Origin: Leguminivora glycinivorella
Lineage: Eukaryota > Arthropoda > Insecta > Lepidoptera > Tortricidae
DNA length: 64,000 nt
NCBI RefSeq assembly: GCF_023078275.1
Contig: NC_062994.1
Coordinates: 8,565,545 to 8,629,544, forward strand
Direction: 5' to 3'
Shown here: piece by piece, positions 36,901-44,783 of the stretch
Layout of the letters: the number at the start of each line of letters is the position of its first letter
Numbering within the stretch: position 1 is the stretch's first letter
Position numbers and translations under genes: made by a program
The notes under the pieces: generated by a model
Databases searched by the model: none
Told to the model about the DNA's origin: nothing
What the model saw: the letters and a program-made list of their open reading frames with translations, nothing else

Positions 36901-39529
36901 ACTCCTGAAATAAAACTATGAAAACGGATTATACCGCGTAAATATATAATTAATTTTCACCACACCAACTGGTAAAGGCTCCCTTTGTTCTTCGAAGCAA
37001 AGTCGCAGTTTATCCAAAAGGGTGCCAAGTAATTCCAAAGTAATTTCAAAGTCCAAAGTAATTTCATACAATTTTTAACTTGATGCCTAAACCTGCTGGT
37101 AAAATTGACGTTTTGAATCATATATCCATACTAATATTATAAATGGGAAAATTTGTTTAACCTTCGTGCCTTGACACCCTCGCAACGCTCAAAATTCCAC
37201 TTTTTCAATATTTTCAACTCTGTTATCGGTTAAACAACAACTTTTCCGAATTGAAAAAGGAATACAGATGTATTGCTAAAAGGGTTTCCTTCGTTTTTTT
37301 CCGGAAACGTTCGTAAATGTCATGATAGTTTAGTCAGTGTAGTACGTCTTGTTCTGAGACTGACTGAAAAAGCATGATACGTTCGTACGTTTCCGTAACA
37401 ATACGAAGGCAAAACTTTTCGCACTACAACTGTACCTAAAGGAATAAGTAAGGGAAGAGAGGGAAATTATTGTATTTGACGATCGTAATATGAATTCTGG
37501 TAGATTGACATGCAATTTATACTGTAATTTGTATTATTTTTATTTATTTAATCAAAAAAGTAACACAGCATTACAGTTTACACTAAGGCACTGTGAAACT
37601 ACAAAATACAAAACAAGACATAAACGATAAATATTACAAAAAAGAATACAAATTAAACATTAGGTTTGGGCGACGACGTAACAGCGTGGCTCCGTTGCGT
37701 CGTCTGACTCGGTGTAGGATTCGGCAGGTTGCCCCGGAACCGCCGAAATACCACACCCTTCGGCCAGAAGTCTGCGCACGCGATGGTGTCCTGCAGCGTG
37801 CGCGGCACGCGCACAACAAATGAAGTGAAGTGCACGTAGTGGCGCGACTGCAGCTGTTGCACCCTCAGCGTATAGCCAGTCTTCCGGCGAACGTACTCCA
37901 CCACCTCATCAGCCCCGGCGGAGTAATGCAAGCGCGACACGTAGAGCGCTTTACTCGGTGTAGCAACTCGCAGACCAGAAGTACTCGGCTCCGCGGTACC
38001 ACACAGAGTCTTACGAGGCGCCCTACGCGCCTTCTTCCTTTGCACCAGTGTGAACCCCTCCTTATCCACATCGGCGCGGGAGGACTTCTCCTTGATTGGA
38101 GCCCGTTCTTCACACACCTTTGCAGGTGCGCTGACCCGGTTCGCTGCGGCGTTGCGTTGACCGGCTAGGGCGGCTACATCAGCATATGCCCGCTGACGTG
38201 AGCTCGACGTGAGGGGGGGAGGCGGCCGCACGCGCGGGGGGCGCGCGGGCGGCGGAGCGGCGCGTGCGACATTTTTAATTGTGTCAACGCGCAAACTACC
38301 TGACTCGACACTAGTGTTGTCAGGTCGATGATCGGACGTCAGGTCTGAAACCGCTGACCGAGCAGGAGCATTACGTATACAACTAATTTCGTCACGTAAC
38401 TCGGCGATTGTTTGCAAGCTGGTTTCAAACCTTGTAATAACTACAGCTAAACTTGTTTTTAGGGCCACGATTTCCCTTAACAAGCTGCGAACGTTGACGT
38501 CATCCGGATCGCACGACGGAATGATGGAGATATCTGTCGCCACAAACTCCGGAATTCGGTCCTTGTACTCCTTGAAGATCTTCATAATATCTTCAAGGCT
38601 CTTCTTCCCGGTTTCATCTCCTCTCCGGTGAGGAACGTAGGTGCCGGCGATTCCTAGGGACTCGCACAACACTCTCTTCGCTTCGCAGATGTCTTCGACA
38701 GTGAACCTTGATGCACGCGAATTCATCTGGACAGCATTCTCCGCATCCATCGCCCCTTCCAGAATGAGCTTATCTCTTTCTTGAAGAAAGGCGAGGAACT
38801 CGTTCACGACAGGTTGCCTCCGTTTAGAGTCTGCCATCGCGTCAAATACCGTCAGCGGACGAGCCGCGCGATTTCGTAATTATATGAATTAAATCATCAA
38901 TGCGACTGCACCGCTGCGCGCATTAGACACGACTCCCTATTACGACCACGACTATTATGAAATAAATGAATCTGAATCTGAGTTGTAACTCCATCAGTAA
39001 ATGCGGGTTATTTGTATAGGCTTAGTTAAGTGACATCTAGCGACAATCTCGCGTCAAATAGCGTGAATTATCAGTACCACTATTCGATACTAGGTGGAAA
39101 CTGTGTCTAGTCTGCCAAAAATTTCATATTAGAACAGTTCACAACTTATATTACCTACAAGCAGAAGGAATTGAAAACAGAATACTAATTAATACTATTG
39201 TAATATTAGCTAAAAATTGGTGAGCATTAGACTTTTCGTTTGTCGCGACATCTATTGATAAGTAGCAGTACTGATGATTTACGCTAGTTGATGCGTGATT
39301 GTCGCTAGATGTCACTTATGCCTATACAAATAACTCGCATTTACTCTATGATCGAAATGTACTAATATGTTTCAGACACACGGGAATGCCTCATCCGTCG
39401 ACCATTGAGAGCTATATATATTACTCTGCAAACACGCGCGAGGAATACTATCGGAGGGTGGCTGCCAAAATGTGGCAAGAGCGGAACAGGGAAAGACAGC
39501 CTCAACAAGACCCTTCACTATTTTTTTAA
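33877..39529 (+). CDS. Mini CBP/p300-like gene: TAZ1 zinc finger plus KIX, four exons
   Basis: Exons are 33877-33900, 34921-35092, 36283-36455 and 39376-39529. All junctions are GT-AG; junction phases are 0, 0 and 2. After an 8-residue start (MNVLVLPN), exon 2 reads KKRFIQQQLVLLLHAHRC and then, in a shifted frame, LQWCPMLKNVLIHQRACQ. Exon 3 reads HVNSCEVRHCVSSRKIL and HWRTCMNGVCEICV. These give the three HCCC zinc sites of a TAZ1 domain; sites 2 and 3 match the CBP spacing exactly (H-x3-C-x5-C-x4-C and H-x3-C-x4-C-x2-C). Exon 3 goes straight into WHGTMTEVERHQLL and exon 4 into YYSANTREEYYRRVAAKMW, the first and last helices of KIX, with helix 2 shortened. Intact length would be 174 residues. 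CBP and p300 are nuclear coactivators in which TAZ1 and KIX bind transcription-factor activation domains; here the catalytic and chromatin-reading parts are absent. Exon 2 has 172 bases where 174 are needed, so the gene is either frameshifted or misassembled by two bases. Confidence 0.8.
34390..34622 (-). repeat. Family E repeat (reverse copy)
   Basis: GTTATAAGTTTGACGTGTC, a (CTGT)n tract, CATCGTAGCTCCCGAACGG, TTCTTAGCTATGTTTCAT and TTTTTCAAAATTTTAATTT reproduce 4602-4842 in reverse. It lies in intron 1 of the TAZ1-KIX gene. Confidence 0.7.
34823..34906. mobile_element. MITE family W fragment abutting the exon 2 acceptor
   Basis: TGATTGTCGCTAGATGTCAC, CAAATAACCCGCATTTACTG and GAGTTACAACTCTCCCCTTA match the right half of 45627-45998. 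It ends 14 bases before the acceptor, so it supplies the pyrimidine-rich tract. Confidence 0.75.
34921..35092 (+). CDS. TAZ1-KIX gene exon 2 (first half of TAZ1, frameshifted)
   Basis: Acceptor ATTACATAG|GCTTTT; donor TGTCAA|GTAAGT. Frame 1 gives AFAGRQQQFSTEEKKRFIQQ, then QLVLLLHAHRCEEMGVENC. Downstream of 35037 the TAZ1 pattern continues in frame 2 as LQWCPMLKNVLIHQRACQ. A 2-base loss between 35035 and 35039 explains both the C-x4-C spacing and the exon length. The loop between Cys 1 and Cys 2 of the first zinc site is five residues shorter than in human CBP. Confidence 0.8.
35323..35421. mobile_element. MITE family K, intact copy, CTG duplication
   Basis: ACCCTTTAGCACAACTTGCC is mirrored by GGCCAGTTGTGCTAGAGGGT, with GTCGCGCGCGAGTCC inside each arm. 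CTG on both sides (35320-35322 and 35422-35424) restores the family O word CACCAACTGGTAAAGG when the element is removed. Confidence 0.8.
35462..35590. repeat. LINE 3' remnants
   Basis: AGGGTTCCGTACCACAAATG, then AAGTCCGCCATTTGTAC and GTGCAATAAAGTTTAAATAAATAAATAAGG: two LINE-type 3' ends in intron 2 of the TAZ1-KIX gene. Confidence 0.55.
36283..36455 (+). CDS. TAZ1-KIX gene exon 3 (second half of TAZ1, start of KIX)
   Basis: Acceptor GTATTTTTTCAG|CATGTG and donor ATATT|GTAAGT. The peptide joins the second zinc site to the third (HWRTCMNGVCEICV) and then runs RKTPKEWHGTMTEVERHQLL, matching KIX helix 1 (WH-x-x-h-T...R/L). The linker that separates TAZ1 and KIX in CBP (over 100 residues) is gone. 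It ends in phase 2. Confidence 0.85.
36553..36841. mobile_element. MITE family A copy
   Basis: TATAGAGAGTTACTGTCAAA start, GCGCCATCTAACCGAGC and GGTACGTTTTTTTCTTAGAC inside. The right arm is truncated. It lies in intron 3 of the TAZ1-KIX gene. Confidence 0.75.
36956..37260. repeat. Family O repeat copy
   Basis: TTTTCACCACACCAACTGGT, AAAGTAATTTCATACAA, TTTGTTTAACCTTCGTGCCT and GGTTAAACAACAACTTT parallel 23512-23940. A family J end (ATACTAATATTATAAATGGG) is embedded at 37128. Confidence 0.6.
37289..37425. mobile_element. MITE family Y, copy 1
   Basis: CGGAAACGTTCGTAAATGTC and ATGATACGTTCGTACGTTTC are arms around CAGTGTAGTACGTCTTG. Copy 2 is 56200-56325. Confidence 0.65.
37530..38975 (-). mobile_element. 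Non-LTR-type insertion carrying an ORF1-like gene
   Basis: A continuous non-genic leader, the 394-codon ORF (38837-37653) and a 3' end with AAATAAATAAAAAT (near 37530-37555 in reverse) make up one insertion inside intron 3 of the TAZ1-KIX gene. No reverse transcriptase ORF follows. Exact ends are uncertain. Confidence 0.5.
37653..38837 (-). CDS. ORF1/gag-like protein of a retroelement, 394 residues, intact
   Basis: ATG at 38837 to TAA at 37653 without breaks. The N-terminal ~120 residues are helical and charged (VNEFLAFLQERDKLILEGAM; EDICEAKRVLCESLGIAG; YVPHRRGDE). 125-160 is a coiled coil (REIVALKTSLAVVITRFETS, LQTIAELRDEIS). A Pro/Arg-rich linker follows (APPPARPPRVRPPPPL). The C-terminal part (ALYVSRLHYSAGADEVVEYV; GYTLRVQQLQSR; FTSFVVRVPRTL) looks like an RRM-type fold. 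Coiled coil plus RRM is the layout of non-LTR ORF1 proteins, which bind element RNA. CpG-rich codon use differs from the AT-rich flanks. The family is recognised as a recurrent lepidopteran hypothetical protein, but its exact element is unknown. Confidence 0.6.
   Translation of the reverse strand: MADSKRRQPVVNEFLAFLQERDKLILEGAMDAENAVQMNSRASRFTVEDICEAKRVLCESLGIAGTYVPHRRGDETGKKSLEDIMKIFKEYKDRIPEFVATDISIIPSCDPDDVNVRSLLREIVALKTSLAVVITRFETSLQTIAELRDEISCIRNAPARSAVSDLTSDHRPDNTSVESGSLRVDTIKNVARAAPPPARPPRVRPPPPLTSSSRQRAYADVAALAGQRNAAANRVSAPAKVCEERAPIKEKSSRADVDKEGFTLVQRKKARRAPRKTLCGTAEPSTSGLRVATPSKALYVSRLHYSAGADEVVEYVRRKTGYTLRVQQLQSRHYVHFTSFVVRVPRTLQDTIACADFWPKGVVFRRFRGNLPNPTPSQTTQRSHAVTSSPKPNV
38977..39352. 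mobile_element. MITE family W copy directly upstream of exon 4
   Basis: It starts GAGTTGTAACTCCATCAGTA and ends CAAATAACTCGCATTTACTC, with CAGTACCACTATTCGATACT and AAGCAGAAGGAATTGAAAAC inside. It is collinear with 45627-45998. The exon 4 acceptor is 23 bases beyond its end. Confidence 0.8.
39376..39529 (+). CDS. TAZ1-KIX gene exon 4 (KIX helix 3 and stop)
   Basis: Acceptor TATGTTTCAG|ACACACGG; the first base completes the Leu codon from exon 3. SANTREEYYRRVAAKMWQER matches KIX helix 3, which begins SANSR(D/S)EYY in CBP. A Gln/Arg-rich tail ends at TAA 39527-39529. A candidate poly(A) signal AATAAA is at 40292. Confidence 0.85.
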
Positions 39530-39544
39530 GCTTTATAATACCAT

Positions 39545-39655
39545 AGAGGAAAGAGTTGTAACTTTAGTTATTTGTAGTGACATCTAGCGTCAAGTAGCGT
39601 AAATTATCAGTACTGCTACTTGTCAATAGATGTCGCGACAAACAAAAAAAGTCTA
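39545..39655. mobile_element. MITE family W fragment just after the TAZ1-KIX stop
   Basis: GAGTTGTAACTTTAG, TTGTAGTGACATCTAGCGTC and AGTAGCGTAAATTATCAGTA: the left arm only, probably within the 3' UTR. Confidence 0.7.
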
Positions 39656-39684
39656 ATGCTCAACGTCGTGATTTTTTAAGTAGA

Positions 39685-39765
39685 AATAGTTGAAAGGATG
39701 GAGAGTGACATAGGCTACTTTTTGTCTCTTTCTAGCGCGAGCGAAGCCGAGGGCAAAAGATAGTT
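39685..39765. repeat. Family J fragment
   Basis: AAAGGATGGAGAGTGACATAG and TTTGTCTCTTTCTAGCGCG match the reverse of 19100-19170. Confidence 0.6.
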
Positions 39766-40442
39766 TTAACATTAATCCAGTAAATGATATGGGTCAGATT
39801 GAATCCTCTCCTGTGTTGATAGATGGCAGTCTGTGCACTATAACATGCACATTTTACTTTTGAGAATCCTTCTCTAGGGACATTTTCAGAATTTGGGACC
39901 CACCACGTAAGTTGTTAACAAAAAATAACTCACTGTCAGTTTTGTGACGATCGTTACGCATGAAATTTGTGTAGAAATATTGTTTTGGTGTTAATTACAT
40001 AAACTAGTGATAATCTGCATTCAGAATGTAAAAAAAGTAAATTTTTAGACAGATTTTATGCTTAATTTGTCGTCACAAAACTGACAGCGACTAAATTTTT
40101 GTTATCAACTTACGCTAATTGGGGGGACCCAAATTCTGAAAATGCCCCTATATAGGTACTTGATTATCTTGGGAATGGTTAAGCCTTGTATATATATTCA
40201 TATCTAAATATAAAGTCATATAACTATAAGATGTAAGTCCTTATTATAAGTTAATTATTAATAAGTACGTAGTACTTTATTCTGTTTATGTAATAAATAT
40301 ATGATAATATTGCCTACTGTTTGTTTTTTTCTCTTAAAAATAATTTAGTTTCAGTTACCAAAATTACCTAGTTTACAAACGCAGCGATTTAATAAAATGA
40401 ATATTGTTTTGTTACAAGTAGAATCAAAAATTACAATCCGTA

Positions 40443-40800
40443 AGAATATTATAAATGGGAATGTGTGTGTCTGTTTGTTTGTCCGTCTTTCACAGCAAAA
40501 CGGAGCGGAGTTCAAGGGATGGAAAGTGACATAGGCAACTTTTTGTCTCTTTCTAACACGAGCAAAGCTAGTATAATATAGGTAGAGAATTACATAGGTA
40601 AAAAACTGTGACCTGCGGTATTTCCGGACCGATACGACATTCAAACATTCAAGATAAGAGGGTACACCAATCTTAAAGGCCGGCAACGCACCTCCAACCC
40701 TTCTGGTGTTTCAGGTGTCCATGGGAGACAGGGATCCCTTACCATCAGGCGACTTGTCTGCTCCTTTGCCTTCTATCGCATAAAAAATGAAGGGATTAAA
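40443..40800. repeat. Family J copy followed by a SINE/LINE end
   Basis: 40443-40575 is family J (TATTATAAATGGGAATGTGT, TCCGTCTTTCACAGC). 40680-40790 is another dispersed end: CGGCAACGCACCTCCAACCC, CCATGGGAGACAGGGATCCC, CAGGCGACTTGTCTGCTCC, ending in AAAAAATGAAG. Confidence 0.55.
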
Positions 40801-41049
40801 ACTCATGGTAAACTATTGAAATACTCGAATAAAATCCACCAAAACAGAAAATAAATTCTTTATTAATTTCAATAATATCGAATTGTCAGATTGTTTAAAA
40901 CTAGAATATTAGAAAAGAATTTCAATACTTTCAATTAACACTGAACTGGATTATATCGTCAAAAGTCACCATACTCTTTTTTTTTCTGACATAAAACATT
41001 AAAACTAAAATGTCAGTATTATCATAAGTCATTTGGGCAGATGAACCAA

Positions 41050-41190
41050 AATTGTGACATTATCTGGGTAAAGGGACCTATTGTCGATGGCGCTTACGGC
41101 GTTATGAGCGATGTTCGTGTACAAATACGACGCCGCGGGACGTAAGCGCCATCGACAACAAGATCCCTTTACCCAGATAACGACACAATT
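41050..41190. mobile_element. MITE with ~48-bp arms, AATTGTG ends
   Basis: AATTGTGACATTATCTGGGT through GTCGATGGCGCTTACG is mirrored by CGTAAGCGCCATCGAC through ACCCAGATAACGACACAATT. Confidence 0.8.
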
Positions 41191-41399
41191 AATGCATAAT
41201 ACTTTTTTCAATGGTTATTTTATTTATTGTTTAAAATATAATGGTAACTTTTATCGACATTTTACAATATTTACTGTACTGAGATCTTAATTACATCACA
41301 TAGTAACTGATGCCAAATTATTGCTATGAAATGTACTAACTTTAAAGGGTTGCCAGAGTACATTGAGCAACGATTATTATCTATGGTTTTAAATGAGTA

Positions 41400-41486
41400 C
41401 AATTTTATATTTGCGGTTGTGAAAAAAAACAACTGCATGTTGTTAACACACAATCAATGCATGTTCCGACCGCAAATATAAATTTG
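41400..41486. repeat. Small inverted repeat (ATTTATATTTGCGGT)
   Basis: AATTTTATATTTGCGGTTG and CGACCGCAAATATAAATTTG face each other around about 45 bp. Confidence 0.55.
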
Positions 41487-41499
41487 TTTTGTTGAAAAA

Positions 41500-43737
41500 A
41501 AAAAATGTTAGTCTATTATTAACTATGGAGAATATGACAACCCCTTAGGATACAATAATGTTAAAAATAAAACTGAAAAAAATGGTAGGTGTAGGTCGCC
41601 TCCATAAAAAATGGTTCTAAAATTTCCTTTTTTTACAACTATTCAACTATTTTTTTATCATTACAATACACTGTTAACATGAGGTATTTTTTTTTATTGA
41701 AAATTACTTTTTTGTACTGTAAATTTATTTCGTTCTAACTTTAATAGTAACTACAAAAAATAATATCATACTGTACATTACTTAATACATTTTTCTCTAC
41801 GTTATTACGTATTTTTCTTCTATATTTAATCATTAAATTTTTCATATATCATGAAACGCAAAAAGATCTTCAAGGGTCCAACACTTGTCATATATATGTG
41901 ACAGATATTAAATACTTTTAGTGTTGGTCGCCTATAAAAGACCTAAAAGTATTTATTTATGTAATAACTACTTTTTCTTATATATCAACAATTTTCTGTG
42001 TATTGGCACATTTTCTGACTTTAGCACTATTCAGCCCAAAAAAGAGGTTTAATATAAAGGGCTGTAATGTGCTAGTTATTTGAAGTAGTTAAAATTTTGT
42101 CACTTGCGTTACGAATAGCTATATCTACGGATATATAAATCAAACGCATTTTTTCGCTTTTGAGCGCCAAAGACGTCTTATCACGTCGGTAGAACACGCT
42201 TTGGGCGTCATTGGACATCCATCTGCGTATTTTTGTTGTAGGTTAGCAAAGTACAATTTTACTTTTTATATATAACCTGAATGCATAGTTTTCATATAAT
42301 TCAAATATGTAATGTGATAGACGCTTGGCGCTCAATATATTCATCAAAAATAGGAAAAAAACTGCCCTAATCTTTGATGTCAATAAAATATGACAGTTTT
42401 CGCAATGACCACTAATACGATTAGCCAATTTTCCTAACATTTACAGTACTTATTCATAATAAATACTTTTTTTATAATAACTACTTCATATAACCGTAAG
42501 ACTAGGTTTTTTCACGTTATTTTGACAATATTACGAAGACCCATCTTAAACATCAACAGATAAAAACTTATATGTAGGTACTTATTATGTTCATAAGATT
42601 TTTGAGGTTAGAATTATTTGCTAAGTCAATATTCTTACAGAATAAAAACATCGTTTTCGCTGTATTTAAATTTGTTTTCTAACTGTCGATATTTAAATTC
42701 GTTTGACGGGCTATATATTCTATTGAAAACTTAACATTTCTAAGTACTAAAAAGTAACAAATCCGCTATATTATTTGGCAGTTTTTCATTTTTTAAATAT
42801 ACCTTTTTATCAAAGCTGCCTTAAAAACATATAAAATATAATACTATAAAAATCAACATGGCGGAAAATGGTTGCTTAAGCACATTATACGTCTATGCTA
42901 AAAAGTAAAACGATACAAAATAAAACGCTATGCGAAAATATATTAGAAAAAATAATAACGATATTTTTGATCACATTTTTACCCATTCGGTGCGAATTTG
43001 TTTCAAGTCAGTTTAAAAAACTTTTATTTAAAAGTTATTTCAAATATTAACACCGTAAAAATATCGTACAGATAAAGGTTGCAAATAATATACTTATTTA
43101 TCATAAAATATTGGCACATTCAATTGCTAGCTGCCGAAAAATAGCTAAATAAAATTAAGTCTTTATATAAAAAATATATAGTTTATAATTTCCAAATCGC
43201 ACCGAATTTTACCATTCCGTATACCTAACTTTCCTTCAACAGACAAATAAAATTATATTATTGCTGTCAATAATAAAATTATTGCACATTAAGTTAAAAA
43301 ACCAAGTTATGGCAATATCACTTTTAAAAATACTGAAGCTATTTAAAATACACTTCAGTCATTGTATGCCTTTCATATAATAAGGAAACTTATGAGAAAA
43401 TGGCACATTAAAACTAGATTGCATTGCTATAATAAATGAAAAAAAAAATGGCTTTACACCATATTATTAGTTACTAAACATAATTATGCGCCGATCTTCC
43501 TGTATATAAATTTAATAATTCAATAATAATGCATGCAACAAAAATTAAATATCATTTTCTGAATCGAATAAGGAAGAATTTTACGAGATTTTTTTAGATT
43601 CGTAATGTATTTCACGGCAATGCTCCATTTTTTGAAGGCGCATATGTTTACTAAGGAGCCATTGACAATAAAATCAATAAATCTCTGAACCCCTTGCAAG
43701 CCGTCACTTATGTGTGACTTTCAAGTAAATACTAGGC
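41500..43737. other. 2.2-kb AT-rich segment without recognised repeats or exons
   Basis: This is the longest stretch in the window with no inverted-repeat element, LINE end or SINE that I can recognise. A short mirrored pair (AATACTTTTAGTGTTGG with CCTAAAAGTATT) is at 41912-41955. No frame of interest is present. It lies downstream of the Myb/SANT stop on the minus strand, so a long 3' UTR or regulatory DNA is possible. Confidence 0.4.
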
Positions 43738-43879
43738 ATAAGTGCGTTTTCACATTATTCGATCCGATATCGGATGTAGGACCGCTATCCCATACATTAC
43801 AGGCGCCTTCTTGGATTTTTTCCATTGAAATCCTTCCGACATCTGATATCGGATCGGATACTGTGAAAACGGACTAAGA
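43738..43879. mobile_element. MITE family H, copy 2
   Basis: GTGCGTTTTCACATTATTCG and GGATCGGATACTGTGAAAAC arms; core CCATACATTACAGGCGCC. Confidence 0.75.
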
Positions 43880-44378
43880 GTTCACAAAAAAAAGTTCTAA
43901 TCCGCCTAAATCAACACGCAAATGTATTCTTAATAACAATGTGTTTAGGAGCATTTTAATAAACCTTCGTTAATTGTCGCGTATAAAAGACAGTGGTGTT
44001 TTAAACAATTAATCCACATCTAAACAAGTTATTGAAATTCATATCGGAATGCACGAATGTAATATTACATATCCGTGCGTGTCTATAGACATTAACCTTT
44101 TGAACGTTTTGCCTCTCGCGTTAAAATGTGACCCACAGGTCAATACCTCTACAGCCTGGCGTCCACTAGGCTCGTCGAGTCGAGTCTCATATTCGTCTTT
44201 AGCATTTCTTATGAAACTGCGTCCATTAGCGACGCGTCGAATCGCATTTAAACGTATAAGGACTCGATTCGACGCGAATCGATTCTGCTTAAAATTAGTA
44301 AAATGACTGTTGGACAATTGTTTTGAAAGTGTACGCCATAGCCACTTTAGTGTTTTTTGGCGTGGTGGGCACGACGGC

Positions 44379-44529
44379 ACACCTCGGACACTGGCGATCA
44401 AATATATGAAAGAAACGCGTTCCTACACACACAGTCTTAAGCCCGTGTAGGCGAACTCTTACCACGCTAGTGAGTGAGATAAACAGGTTGACTGGTCGCG
44501 TTCTTGACAGGCGGTAACTGTGAGGTAAC
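44379..44529. mobile_element. Family L partial copy
   Basis: ACACCTCGGACACTGGCGAT to GACAGGCGGTAACTGTGAGG, collinear with 21415-21575. Confidence 0.65.
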
Positions 44530-44611
44530 TTTAGTGGGTCTTGGCGTTCATAGCGGTCAAAAGTGTCGTCTATAGACGACATTGGCGTTCAAGGTTTTTT
44601 TCTAAGAGTTT

Positions 44612-44783
44612 TTATTTACCACTGGCCTTTTCGAGGAAGTCCATTTTCAACCTGAGCTCGATGAGGAAAAGTTGCTTTTGCAGTGAGAAGATTTCCTCCT
44701 TCTGTTTGAGCTCCATGTTGAGGATCTTCATCTTGGCTTCGTGCTCCCATATGGCGTGCTGGCGTTTGGCGGTGAAATATAAT
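44612..44783 (-). CDS. Myb/SANT gene last exon, coiled coil
   Basis: Acceptor TTTTTTTTCTTTTCAG|ATTATA. The first base completes an Arg codon; then LYFTAKRQHAIWEHEAKMKI, LNMELKQKEEIFSLQKQLFL and IELRLKMDFLEKASGK to the stop. AATAAA (44616-44611) overlaps the stop codon and can serve as poly(A) signal. The open frame upstream of 44783 is intron. Confidence 0.8.

Noticed and set aside
37593..38168. Plus-strand open frames of 76 and 112 codons
   Set aside because: They are the antisense of the intact 394-codon minus-strand ORF.
39299..39375. Exon 4 starting at the upstream ATG 39299
   Set aside because: This part is the end of a family W MITE. The acceptor at 39375 and the matching phase 2 of exon 3 fix the true border.
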